Shown piece by piece: positions 23,901 through 34,990 of a stretch of DNA of 64,000 bases. This DNA is from Solenopsis invicta (Eukaryota > Arthropoda > Insecta > Hymenoptera > Formicidae), in NCBI RefSeq assembly GCF_016802725.1, contig NC_052669.1:17159770-17223769 (forward strand), given 5' to 3'. The position numbers and the translations under genes were made by a program. Positions within the stretch are counted from its first letter, which is position 1; each line of letters opens with the position of its first letter. Under the pieces are notes generated by a model that was given only the letters and a program-made list of their open reading frames with translations, was not told where the DNA came from and did no database searches.

Positions 23901-26900
23901 TTATTGATTTTTAAATAAAATAAGTTTTGTGAATTTAGATCTTATTCGTCTAATTTTGTTATTCTTAGAAGCAGCATAATGATGTATACGAAGAGTGAAA
24001 AACTTTTCTAAGAGAATACGAATCAATTGATTTCTATGATCCATCAATGGAGCTTGATTAAAAGCATGTTCCTTTTCAGTAAATAAATCATTTATTCTTA
24101 GTTTTATTAATGTTAAATTTATCAGTTTTTTTATTACGTTTGTAGACGTCAAAATATTTTCATTCATTCGTATTACATTTTCTGCTACTTTACAAATTTT
24201 TACTACATCGTTGGATGCATTAAATAATTTGCCATAGGCTTTTCTTGTTTGCAGTTTGGATGGTGCCTGTGTTTGCTTCAAGCATTCAATGCACGAATAA
24301 CAACTTAATTTTTTTTCTGTCTGTTTAGCAACAAATCCTGCAATATATGCAAGAACATCTGCTTGATACTCGCTGAACGTAATTGATGGCTGCACTGTAT
24401 AATCATGTTCCACATCCCAAATGAAATCTTCCGTCCAGTTATTTTCCTTATCAGTGTAGTCTGTAGTAACTTTGAGAAGGACAGTATCATCTTTAGGTGT
24501 ACAATTCCCATTGAAGATAATGTTAACATTGACATGAGCATGGAGTTTTTTTAAAGCTGCTTTGAACTGTCTACTTGTTGGATTGTTGTTACATCCACCA
24601 AAACGTCTTATACAAGAAAAAAATGTTTCTAAATGATCTTGAGACATTTTATATGTTAATAAAAAGGTCATGTAATTTTCTGAAAACAAAGATTCAGCCA
24701 AAAAGATTACGCTTTTTAAACATACTATTAATCCTAGAAAACCTGTTTTATTTCTAGTCTGAATTATTGGTGTTGTATCTATTTTTAATTTTGCAATGTA
24801 TTCAATAAAACTTTCCGTTTTCACTTTTATGTCTTGCAAATGTTCTACAGAAATTGCTCGTTGGGTATGATTTTTTGTCAGACAATTTCTTGAGTTAAGC
24901 AGATCGAATACATCATTTATTATCTGACAAAACTCTGCCGTTGGTGTTGCACCTTGAAATTGTATTAATTTCAAATCTTTTTCACAGGTCTTTAGAGCGT
25001 TTGCAACGCTACAACTGAAGACCTGAGCAGCTAGTCAAACTTTCATTTTTTCATAGTGAAAATGAATGTGATTGCGACGAATTTTAGTTGCTAAATGAAG
25101 CCCCTCATCTTCTTGTTTTTCCACAAGTAATGTGAAGTACTTCCAAGTAATTGAGTTCTCGTTCCTATCTATAAAATAATGTTTTGCAGCCAAAGTGTTT
25201 CTTACTAATTTCAGCATATGAGCTGCATCCAACATAACTGTTATGGGCTCTCTTGTTACAGGATGTTCAAAATGAGTTATTAACTCATCTGGAGAAGTTG
25301 AAATTTTTGCTCCAAGTTGTTCCACCATAGAAATATTTGTAGATGCCCCATCAAAAGTAACATTGCGAATTAGAATTCCATAAGAATTTGCAACGTGCAA
25401 TATGTCACTTAAAATATTACTTTTTTCTTTGCCCGATAATGTATGGATAAAGTAATAAGCGACCACAATTTTAAAATATGAATTGATGCCTACTAACATG
25501 AATACAAGAACATTTGTAGCTTCTGTATTGTTATTACAGTCATTGCTATTATCTCCAATATCAACATATCCCTGTAATTTTTTTCCATCAAACTCTATCA
25601 GTTTTCTAATTGCCATTTCATCGCATGTTAAAGAAAAATATAATTTTTTACTTTCAGCTTCGGCATTTTTACATAATTCAAACACATGCTTCATTGCATC
25701 AATTGAAATTCCCGGTTCATTATTAACTGTACTTAACCACTTTCGAATTGTGTTCTGATGCGGAAGAACATTTATTAATGTTTTTCTTACGTAATCATAG
25801 GCTGTTGGCGAGTAAAAATGCAATGTGCAGGCAAATTGTTTTAGTTCGTTTGGAAATTGACCCTTCTTTTGATGTAGAAGTTTTCCTATTAACTGTTCAA
25901 TTATGGGGGAATTTATTTTCTGTGGAAATGTAAAAAAATTGCAAATTAAGATCATGGATTTGTATATTTATTGACAAAACAACCCTATAATATTAATGAT
26001 ACCGTCTATTACAAAAATTATATAAAAATAAATGATACTGTATATAATAATAATCTGCTGTATATAATGTATGTGTACATAATAATAATCTATATCTAAT
26101 ATATATGTGTATATAATAATTAATACTATAATTATAATGTATATATAATGATCAATTTAAATATTCATGACAAATAATGCACCAGGAAGGAATTATAATG
26201 ATTAATATTATACATTATTTCTTAAGAAAAAAATGATATAGCAAATAGTGCTGTGTAGATCTCAAAACTTATTGATTTATTTTATTTATTTTACTTATTT
26301 ATTTTTCACCAACATAGATTAACTTTAATCTTAGTTTAACTTGTTTTTTATCTTTCTTCAGTTCTAAGAATTGAAAAAAGATAAAGAGTAAGTTAAACTG
26401 TGATCAAAGTTAATCTACATAGATAGAAATAGGCATTAGTCACTCGAACTTTTTTTTCATTTTTATATAACTCTTAGCGATAAAAAGATCAGAATGTGGA
26501 CCATCGTTTTCTTAACTTACGCTCAACATCTCTGATACGGAATCTGTTATTAAGTTCTTTTTTTTTAACTCCTGAATAATATCTTTCGTTGTTTGAATTT
26601 GATTAAGAAGACGCTTATTTTTATATTGCAAAAGCATGTTTTCTTTTCTTAAGCCTTTGCATGCTGCTACAAATCGATTCCATACAATTTCATCTGTAAA
26701 ATCTTCTCTTCTAAAAAGTCCAAACTCCTGTAAAGTGCAATGTCTTTTTGTTGGTGTTGTAGATAAAGCGCAAGAGTCATTTGTCCTAGAAAATAATATT
26801 TGGATATTATATGATTTTTGTAAATGAAACAGGATAGGTATCTCCAGAATTTGCTTTGCTAGATCTAGAGACAAATCATTGTCCACGAGTGTTATTACCG

Positions 26901-27622
26901 TTTTAAGCTGTCAGCAGTAGATGTTGGCGCATTCTCAATATTATTGTCCTCTATATTATTATCCATATCCTTGTGACATTCCATTAGAAGTTGTTCAGAA
27001 TTTCTAAATAATGCCATGGTTAACCGAGTTCTTATAATCACTAATATAAAATTAACTTAGAATAAGATAAGATAAAATGGATCATTCTAATTATCAATAT
27101 CTGCAAAACCAATAAAGAGAATGAAAAAAACTTCGTCAATCAAAATGTTAAAAAATAAATTCTCAATACATGCAAAATTTGTGAAATTCTCTTCAGTGGG
27201 TCTCAAGATAGTGATGATTTAAAAAAATTTATTTTATCTCATCTTGATATTGCTTCTTCAAAATTGATGTAGTTTTAAATTTACTGTTTCTCATATTTAA
27301 TAAGCTGAACTTTTGCATCTAATTGAGGAATATTTATATTTGGAACAGCATCTTTTCTCAAAAGTTGCCTTCGATCGCATAGCATTCGATAATCTTCAGG
27401 TTTAAAATGTTGACTGCATACAAAACGCTTTTTATTATCGTCTCGTTTTATGATTTCTAACCACTCTTTTCGTGTATCTGGATCTGACGGAAAACTGAAA
27501 ACACATGTATTGTGTGAATTTGGACATTACGATGGATATATAATAATTACATACCGATGGAAAATAATAGGCTCATCAGTTTTATATTGTTCTTTGTGGC
27601 ACACACAACAATATCGACTCAT
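23901..27622 (-). pseudogene. P-element transposase (THAP9-like) with one nonsense codon
   Basis: Five exons on the minus strand: 27622-27555, 27494-27285, 27003-26899, 26785-26521 and 25919-23901, phases consistent, 889 codons. The first two exons encode a THAP zinc finger (CCVCH near the start, then FVCSQHF). Exon 4 has a leucine-rich coiled coil. Exon 5 holds the RNase H-like catalytic body and the conserved C-terminal block with MSQDHLETFFSCIR. The only break seen is TGA at 25035-25037 where the family has a coding residue; the frame is open on both sides, so inactivation looks recent. The exon 3 borders are the least certain. The stop codon lies 10 bp from the Ginger insertion. Confidence 0.8.
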
Positions 27623-27652
27623 GTTGACTTGAATGTTAGGTTAGGTGAAGAT

Positions 27653-27766
27653 TCCCCACGCGCGTCATTAGACAAAGACAGAATAGTGGTCCAAAGCTTG
27701 CTATCTCTTTCTAGTTTTTCACGCCCCCACTCCTCGAATGCTCGGTCTATAGATCCTATGTCTATG
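27653..27766 (-). repeat. P element terminal inverted repeat, right
   Basis: Inverted partner of 17271-17395, ending CCTATGTCTATG. It is directly followed by the target duplication CTTTTTTT. Confidence 0.9.
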
Positions 27767-27774
27767 CTTTTTTT

Positions 27775-28584
27775 GTAACGGAGGGAGAATGCGTTACCGC
27801 ATACCCCAGGCCCTGGAAGAGGCCTGGTGGTTATGTGGAGCTCTCCTCCGCTGACGACGTGTCGGGGGCCTACCCACTAAAACTCCTCCGGGTGTCCTGC
27901 CCTGGTCCTTATGGGGGAGCTCCGGGAACGCGTGCAGCATACTTCCGGAGCCCTCCTGGACTCGGTCGTCCATGGCCGACTCGGCTCAGGGGTGCCTTAA
28001 CGGTGGGCACCTCTGGCTGGGCTTTCAGGCCTAGTCAGCCTCAGGTCGGGGGCAGGGGACACGGTCCCTCCCCGGCCTCTTCCCCTGGTGTTTGGGGGTA
28101 AAGCTCGGGGTATCCAGCCCCTGCCGTAACCCCGAGTCCCTTCGCGCAGCGTAGACGCGCCGCGGTATACCCTACTACCCTGGGGGATGGAGAACACTAG
28201 TGTTCCCCATCCCTCCTCGGCGAGGCAGTGGGGGGGAATGACTCCGCGTTATGTCGCAGGGTCGCTCCCCCCGGACCGTCAGGTGGGATCTGCCTCGCCG
28301 GGCTCATTAGTGTGAGGGGCCCTCCTCCCAAGGCTGCACGTCCCAAAAGCGGGGCTAGCAGCAGCCGTAGGAGAGGAGGGTCACCTCCTCTCCACATTGT
28401 TGTCGCTCCCCTCCTCCTCTATGATGGGGAGTGAGGGGGCAACCGCGGCATTATTGCTTCTCCGCCGTTTAGTGGCCTGGCCACGAGGACCTGGAGGGCG
28501 GGGAGCAGGCCTTCTTCTTCTTCTGGGCGGCCGGGGCGGGAGCCAAAGTGGGTCGTGGCCCCACCGTCGCCGCCCCTGCCATTT
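27775..28584 (-). other. 3' UTR of the R1-like retrotransposon
   Basis: GC-rich sequence between the ORF stop (28585-28587, minus strand) and the poly(A) tract. Open frames on both strands here are by-products of high GC. No separate gene is seen. Confidence 0.55.
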
Positions 28585-29103
28585 CTATTGTCGGGGGGCA
28601 TACGTCCCCCCGGCCTCCTCTCGCTGCCGCATAACTTGCTCGCAGAAGGAGGAGACCGCGACCCATGCGCTCTCCCTGCGGACCATCTGGGTGATAATGG
28701 CCCGCAGGGAGAGGTCGTTGCCCACCTCTTCTCTCAGGACTCCGCGCAGCTCATCCCACGCTGGGCAGACCTCCAGCCTGTGCTGCGCGGAGTCCCGTTT
28801 GGCGTCACAATGATGGCCTTGCGCCGTCGGCTCCTTCTGTATCCTGCACAGGTACTCACCGAAGCATCCATGTCCGGTAAGCACCTGTGTCATCCTGTAG
28901 GACAGGCCGCCCCACGGGCAGCCCACCCATTTGTCCAAGTGGGGTAGGACGGCCTCCAAGATCCGAGATCCTGCCACCGGCGGGTCGTTGGCAAGGTTCT
29001 CTTGCCAAGCGTCCATCGCCCGCCGGCGTGCTCTCTCCCGTAGTAGCGCGGCGACCCTGGGGGTAACGACTCCCCCCTGCAGGCGGACGGCCTTCGCTCT
29101 GGA
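28585..29103 (-). pseudogene. Non-LTR retrotransposon ORF2 C-terminus (R1/I-like), 5' truncated
   Basis: The frame is open from the truncation point at about 29103 to the stop at 28585, ~172 codons. It has the post-RT features of R1-clade ORF2: LTGHGCFGEYLCRI, then a CxxC...H...C knuckle (HHCDAKRDSAQHRLEVCPAW), then a helical tail ending near SFCEQVMRQ. The reverse transcriptase and endonuclease are missing because of 5' truncation, which is usual for LINE insertions. The GC content is well above the surroundings. Confidence 0.7.
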
Positions 29104-29952
29104 ATGGCTGATGCCTAGAGTTTTTCCGTTGGTTGGGTTAGATAAGTCAAGATGATTGGTTGGTGGGCTATCGCACCGTACGCTATCGAATCCCGTCCGT
29201 CAATCCGATCCGCCTTCCGCGACGGGCATTCTCGTCGCTCCCGCGGCCGGGTATTCTCGGCCAATAGGAACCGTTCGTCCCGCACGTCCGTTCTCGGGGA
29301 TTCTCGAAACCAACACCGTCGTCGGGGATACTCGACGCCGTCCCCCGGTACACGGCTCAATTTGTAAACCTACCCCGCGGGGTGAGATCACTTAGATCTC
29401 TAAACGACAACCCTCGCGTATCGCGGAACCGTCCGCTGCGCCGCGCACCGTCGATTCCGTGATCGCAACCGGCCGTCACGCGGGCCAATCACAGCCTGTT
29501 TAACCGCACTTTAATTCGCCGTCTCACGGCAACTCCAATCATTTACTCCGAGCGCGTATTAAAAAATACGAGTTCGCTCAGTTTTCTCTGTATACGAATC
29601 CGTTTGTATTATTGCGGGGCGCGCGTATCCGAGTCCGTTCGTTTTACTTGTAACATTCATGCGCATCAGTTTATGCTTTGATATAGATATTAAATTACAT
29701 AATTGGATCACCCGCTTAAATTGTTTATATTTCTTTGAATTAGAGATAAGTACGTATACGCTTCTTTTCATTGTTCCTACTAAATCACGAAGTTGTTATT
29801 GTTTGTACTTAAATTACATTTAACGAATATATTTAAACGTTTATATCTTTACACTCAACCCACGGAGCTATTATTACTGAAAAACCTGACACCCGGCGAG
29901 CCCTTCCGAGCAACCTGTCCTGATATCCGCACCGGAAAGTACCAGCGTTACA

Positions 29953-30511
29953 ACAATATGTACGGAAAACAAATTATGAATAATAAAAATATAATTTGTT
30001 CATAACTTGTTTTTAATTGCAAATATTTCTCTTGGTTACTTCAAAATAAAATAACACCAAACTAAAAAATAACAACAATTATGGTGTTGTAAGACATTAG
30101 TTTTTTGTGTACAAAATAATAAATGTAATTAATATACGTTAAACAATTATTTACTGGTCTACATGATTTGACTAAAACATTTGTTCTCTTCAGCATTTTA
30201 CAGACATAGAGACTTGGTTTACAAAAAATTATTACTCACACATTCTATACCTTTACTACAAGTATCTGATGCCAGCTGATCAACTAACAACAAAAGAACT
30301 AACATAAAATTAATTTAAAAATTAGTTAGAAATTTCACCTTTTGTACTGCATTTATACAATGCAATTTATGTGTTTATTATACACATAATTTGATTAATG
30401 TAAAAATATACACAACGACGCCACTTGACGCATGCACTTTGAATCATCTCTTATCTTAAAATATAATTTTTACGTCTCGGCAGTATGGACCTTAATATGT
30501 ATACATTTAAG
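29953..30511. other. AT-rich spacer
   Basis: Sequence between LTR A and the next foldback-family repeat. No gene or clear repeat was recognised apart from short inverted AT-rich runs (ACAAATTATG ... CATAACTTG near 29965-30010). Confidence 0.5.
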
Positions 30512-31325
30512 TGTTACGTAAATGTCGCAACATAACTTTGTCATATACCATTAAATTTGTAATAAACTAAACTTTATTTTGCTTATAAAGAGAAATAAAT
30601 ATTTTGAAAAAATAATAGGTAGTTGGTGAGAGAAAGTATTAAAATTTCTTTTAATTTTTTCATTACTGTTATAAAATACTCTTCGAGCCATTTAACTTTC
30701 AATTCGAATATTTTTTTCTATCTCTTATAGTTTTGACGACGGGAGGGTTCCGATAGCGCACATCCCGATAGCCCACCAACCAATCATCTTGACTTATCTA
30801 ACCCAACCTACGGAAAATCTCTAGGCATCTGCCATTGTGAGTGGTTTGTGTGCTATCGAAATGTGCGCTATCGGGACCCGCCGTTTGACGACACACGCTC
30901 CAAAAGAAAAAAACCGATTTTCTTCAAAGGGGTGCATTAGGGCATGTATAAAAAATGTGTCCCTTATTTTTATCTGTACAACATATTAAAGGCACTTCGA
31001 AATCGAAGGGAGTCACTTCCGTAGCGTACGAAAAAAGTAGGTAAGTAGTGGGAAAAAGTATAAAAAGTTATTTTTAAAAAATTTTTTATCACTGTTATAA
31101 AGTACTCTTAAAACCATTTAACTCTTAATTAGAACATTTTTCTCTATCTCTTACAGTTTCATTATACGCTTTAAGAAAAAAACCGATTTTCTTCAAAGGA
31201 TTGTTTCACCCCCAAAAGTGAAAACAGGCACGTATAAAAAAAATATGTGTCTCTTATTATTATCTGTACAACAACATATTAAAGGCTTGTCAAAATTGGA
31301 AGAGGACACTTCGAAACCTTTTCTT
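30512..31325. repeat. Foldback-family repeat, copies 3 and 4 (inverted orientation)
   Basis: These are two successive copies of the repeat seen at 14641-15850 and 61150-62526. Both are read in the opposite sense to the 14-15 kb copies: ATAACTTTGTCATATACC, then ATTTAACTTT near 30690, then CTATCTCTTATAGTTTTGACGA near 30715. A 142-bp MITE interrupts the first copy at 30741. Confidence 0.65.
30741..30882. mobile_element. 142-bp MITE with 8-9 bp target duplication
   Basis: Left end GGGAGGGTTCCGATAGCGCA, right end mirrored with about 20 of 23 matches. Flanks TTTGACGAC (30732-30740) and TTTGACGAC (30884-30892) are a perfect duplication, and uninterrupted copies of the host repeat show the empty site. 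An 8-9 bp duplication suggests a P- or hAT-driven MITE. A second copy, itself split, is at 17205-29195. Confidence 0.8.
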
Positions 31326-31339
31326 GTTAGATTGCTTAA

Positions 31340-31870
31340 TGGCACCGTAAATTAATGTACAATTTATATTTTAAAATTCAGATTAAGTAGGTTATGTCAT
31401 ACAGTGTCCTAGACCTCTTATAACACCCGTTAATGGCAGACTCCTGAGATCATCTAAATCACCATTGCATTTTCTTGTTGTCGATTTCAAGAACTTTTCA
31501 AAACACTGTAAATAAGTTTATTTTTGTTAAGTACTTTCCGAGTTATGACGCTTGAAAGTTACAGTACACTATAGCTTTTAAGCCTTACAACTTGGAAAGT
31601 ACTCAACGAAAATAAACTTTCTTGTAGAGTTTTCTTGACACTAGTTACTAGATTATGGAATCAAAAATAGGGTGTTCCATTTAAGAAAATCAATGTAACC
31701 TTGACCTGACCTTGGCTACGTAACCCAAGGTCAAACTGATAGAATCAGTAAATAGATATTTTTAAACTATACAACTTTTGTCTGTGTGTGTGTAAAACAT
31801 TTTTTTGTAAAACTTACATTTCCCGAGATATTTAGGTGTCTCGACCTTTTTGGGACACCCTGTATAATTA
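31340..31870. repeat. Dispersed repeat ending in GGGACACCCTGTATA
   Basis: It contains GGGTGTTCCATTTAAGAAAA near 31670, a CAAGGTCAA / TTGACCT mirrored pair, and GGGACACCCTGTATAATT at about 31850. The last motif also occurs at 197-210. It is non-coding and probably a fragment of one or two DNA elements. Confidence 0.4.
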
Positions 31871-32559
31871 ATCAAGGAATTACTTAATCCATTACATATA
31901 TCTCCAAGTAAATAGTGAACGTGTAAAGGCAAACAGCAAGCCAGAATCTTTCACGGACAGGATCGGCGGAGACATTCTTCTCGGAATTCCATCAAGGCAA
32001 TCGCGATTAATAATCAACGGAAAATAATAGCAATGCCTTTCCTTCTTTATTACTTTAGAATTCAAAAATTTATCCAAGAACACTCTACAAGGAACTTAAG
32101 TGAAGATAGTCGACAAAGCTCGCCGTTTTCTCACCCGTTAAACATAATTGTTAATTACTAAAACTTATTAATTAGCGCATGACGTAAGTTCGTGTGTGAT
32201 GGAATGCTGGGAGAATGAAGAATTGTGCTGAACGTCACAGTCCCGTCCTGAGATTGCAAATACGGTACGTGCGAGCACCGAGATAGCGAGATAGATTCTT
32301 CAACTGTGTTTCAGGATTCTGTTGGTGATCCTGGTGTCCTTGCAGCTTGGTAAAAATTAAGGAACGTAACGACTCAAACGCTGTTCCAAAGTGGCAAGAG
32401 ATTTATTATTGATGGCCAATTCTGTATGCAGGGCAGGATAAAGCGCTGGAGTAGATCTAATTTGCTCCCAAGATTACTTACTACAAGATTGTGGATTGGT
32501 GATAGGGTCCACTGTTTGAATGGAAACGTTGCTCCAGCATATGTTATCTATAGATTCCC

Positions 32560-32610
32560 GGCATGGCGCAGTGGATGCGCACTCCGCGATCTTTTGCCCA
32601 TCAATGTGTG
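32560..32610 (+). repeat. tRNA-like fragment
   Basis: GGCATGGCGCAGTGGATGCG resembles a tRNA 5' half with an A box (TGGCGCAGTGG). No matching B box or 3' acceptor stem follows at the proper distance, so it is more likely a SINE head or chance match than a tRNA gene. Confidence 0.3.
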
Positions 32611-32665
32611 ACAGAAGGTTTGTTACCGAGGAAAATGTGGTGCCCAGCAGATGTACACTTCATCC

Positions 32666-34496
32666 TTAGACCAAGTAAAGCACGTATCCGTGAATAAGAA
32701 TGTCTATAACAAATTTAAGACTCTTAATTATTAGCCAAATGCCAATAAATCCGACAATAGGAGTGCCAAATTGCAAGAATCCGCTCCAGAGTCTTTCTGC
32801 GATTATCCCTGAGATTTTGCTAAGAGCTTCTTCATCTAAGAGGTTGTTGGTGGACAATCCGTCTAGTGATACTCGATGACAGTTCACGGTTTTGACAAAA
32901 TTCTTTATTCTGTTAAAGTGTACAACTGGAAACATAATGTGTTCGCGCAGTCAGCTAAGGTCATTCTTGGTGTAGATTTCACTACTGGCAAAATATTCTG
33001 TATCCGTAAAACTGCGGTGGAGTTACTGCAGCAGACAGCAGAGTTCGACTAATCCATCCGCCTTTCGTTAAATACATTACAGGAATAAAGGGGCTGCAAT
33101 CGATTGCTGTTCCGATGTCTGTAATTACTGTAGTCTTGGGGGTTAGAAAAGCCAAACGGTTATTAAAGATGATCGGTGGTTCTAGGTAACACTCTCGTGT
33201 TTTTCGCTTGGTACCTTGAGTTGGGATACACTTAGTGATGTGAGCTATCTCTCCCGCGATCACGGCAATGTAGCCGAGTGCTTTTATTAATTGATGAGCA
33301 AAAAGGTCCGATCTAATGTGAGCTATTGACAAGACGTTCCTGAGCACTTGTTGTTCTAATTGGCATTTTTAGTAAATGGTGTTCTAGTAGAGAACCTGAA
33401 TTTGGTGTTTAAAGTGCTTCTCCACGTAGATAAATTTTGAATTTACATAAGCAAATGTGTTAAAGTTATTTGGTAGTATTCATCTTGGTAGTATTAATCT
33501 TTCTGTAGTAAATGAGTTGTTTTTACTTGTTTCAACAATAACGAGCTTAAGATGTTTGGTTTGTATTAGAATGAATCCGCAAATGATTCTTTCCGATTTC
33601 TTTGATAAAGCAAACGCCAGATCCTCTATGGTGAGCGAACAAACGACGAGATAACGAGAATTGAAATCAATAATTCTGATGGCTATTCTTTGATAAAATA
33701 CGTCGTAAAAATGGAATTGACAGGAATATTTAGGTAGTGGGAACCAAAAGACATTCGAACTATCTTTATCGACGCACGTGAATTCTGAACTATTGTAGTG
33801 CATACCAGATTGCAAAATTATTAAATCTTGCAACGGTTTTGTAGTAGCACGATAGTTCTTGTAAGTTATATAAATTGATGCTTTAACGACAACGTTATGT
33901 CATGTTCCATAAAGATCAAAGTACTGCGCCCCGTGACAAGTTCCGTCGATTGCAACCCTACCGGCAAGAGTCAGCATTCTGTAGTTGGTGGAGTTTGGAG
34001 ATAGATCAGCAATTGTAGAATGTCCGTATGAGAATGCTCGCGTTGTGTGTAGTTTCGAATAAGTCGTCTGGTCAATGTCAGTAAGATATTTGCGATGACT
34101 TTCCTGTACTACAAATATGTGTAAATGCATTCCGCACTGTATGATGTGTCTGTCGATTTCAACTCTACAGGTGTGGACCAGGGTTTCGGCATACTCTGCG
34201 GTTTGTAAAAACTGCAAATATACGCTGGTAGTATTGAGATTGTCATCAGGAGCGTAGCATACTCCGACGTCTAAAAATGAAATAGTAGTGGAATTGAAAT
34301 TAGAACCTCCACAGTCATATCTAAAAAACGCTTCCGTGATTTGGGTGAGTAAACTCAAGAAAAGAATCAGAATCATCTGAAATGAGAGGCAAAACTTATT
34401 CAGATTCTTTATAATAGATACGCCTGTCGTAAGCGAATCATATATACAACTTTGGTACGCTATATTTAAAAGCAAAACGTTGAAATAATCAAGCAT
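32666..34496 (-). pseudogene. Endogenous virus-type glycoprotein (chuvirus/Jingchuvirales-like), broken
   Basis: Four collinear minus-strand open segments: 34496-33900, 33833-33480, 33347-32982 and 32935-32666. The first has a hydrophobic leader and a Cys-containing ectodomain start with FRYDCGG and VGVCYAP, a pattern I associate with glycoproteins of chuvirus-like viruses copied into insect genomes. The third has conserved Cys and Pro-rich patches. The fourth has a C-terminal membrane span (GFIGIWLIIKSLKFVIDIL). Frame changes or stops separate the segments, so no full-length product is possible. It follows an integrase remnant, so it was probably carried by an LTR retrotransposon. Identification is from recalled family patterns and needs a search. 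Confidence 0.55.
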
Positions 34497-34672
34497 CTCT
34501 ATAATTTTATAGATCCTAAATAATGGTCGATGAATTTATTTGGCATCCTTTCATTCAGTAGGAAGATGTAACCATCTTGTTTAAAATTTTGTTGATTAAT
34601 TCTTCTGACATAGTACTCTTTAAATCTTAATTTGGCCCATTCCATATTTAGCCTATCGTCTGCCTGCAACTT

Positions 34673-34990
34673 TCATATATCAAATAAATTAGTATGATAG
34701 TGATGATGTGTCTCAGGATCTTCGTCACGCAAAAATTGCGATGAAACGCGCGCAGTTCTATCAAACACGAACTTACAAGACGTATAATTGGTACTTTTAT
34801 GTACATAGGTGTTACATGAAAAACTGGTTTTATCTTTCCAATTTTCGAGCTTGTTAACGAAACATTTTAAATATTCCTGGAATACATGATGGGAGTGTTC
34901 AAGAAATCTCTTGGTCTGCAGATGGAAAGCGGTGTTGCAGAAGTGTTGTATATGGAATTTCTTTATTAGGATTCTTAGAAAACTATTCAT
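34673..34990 (-). pseudogene. Gypsy-like integrase remnant
   Basis: The open segment contains a decayed integrase core end: FHLQTKRFLEHSH resembles the H-P-Q-x-N-G-x-x-E-R-x-H region around the catalytic Glu. It is followed by EYLKCFVN, a conserved Trp, and a final segment with VFDR. Key Pro/Asn/Gly positions are lost. About 105 codons remain. It directly precedes the glycoprotein pseudogene on the same strand. Confidence 0.5.

Larger units (their letters stand above)
17271..27766 (-). mobile_element. P-type DNA transposon, complete, carrying a nested Ginger-like palindrome
   Basis: Both ends begin CATAGACATAGGATCTATAG and are inverted repeats for ~115-125 bp (17271-17395 and 27653-27766), with one ~11-bp indel. 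It is flanked by a perfect 8-bp duplication, CTTTTTTT (17263-17270 and 27767-27774), the size known for P elements. It encodes a THAP-domain transposase on the minus strand (27622 to 23901). Without the insertion at 17635-23890 it is about 4.24 kb. Confidence 0.9.
17264..29104 (-). mobile_element. 5'-truncated R1-like non-LTR retrotransposon, split by a P element
   Basis: In minus orientation it runs from 29104 down to 27775, then a poly(A) tail of seven (T on the + strand). It is flanked by an ~11-bp target duplication, TGGCTGATGCC (29105-29115) and TGGCCAATGCC (17253-17263). GC-rich sequence and a C-terminal ORF piece mark it as a LINE 3' end. The P element at 17271-27766 landed in its T tract. 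The paralogous MITE at 30741 shows the empty site. Confidence 0.7.
17205..29195. mobile_element. MITE of the GATAGCGCAC family, split by an R1-like insertion
   Basis: The left part (about 17205-17263) and right part (about 29105-29195) together match, in inverted orientation, the complete ~142-bp element at 30741-30882. Shared features are the CCCGATAGCGCAC end, CCACTCA, GATGCCTAGAG, GATTGGTTGGTGGGCTATCG and the mirror end. The break lies in TGGCCAATGCC / TGGCTGATGCC, the duplicated target of the inserted non-LTR element. It sits inside LTR A. Confidence 0.65.
16635..29952. mobile_element. Solo LTR A (TGTAAC...GTTACA), opened by nested insertions
   Basis: It starts TGTAACGTTACGTCCCTCCACC-like and ends CAGCGTTACA. 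Removing the insertions (16695-16860 and 17205-29195) leaves about 1.16 kb, matching the 1,152-bp solo LTR at 39892-41043. Both share the TATA box, an Inr-like TCAGATC, GC-rich hairpins and the terminal CAGCGTTACA. The flanking tetranucleotides CCAA and ACAA may be a decayed 4-bp target duplication, as expected for Ty3/Gypsy. No internal retrotransposon sequence adjoins it, so it arose by LTR-LTR recombination. Confidence 0.75.

Noticed and set aside
27835..28600. Overlapping long ORFs on both strands
   Set aside because: By-products of the GC-rich 3' UTR of the R1-like element, where stop codons are rare.
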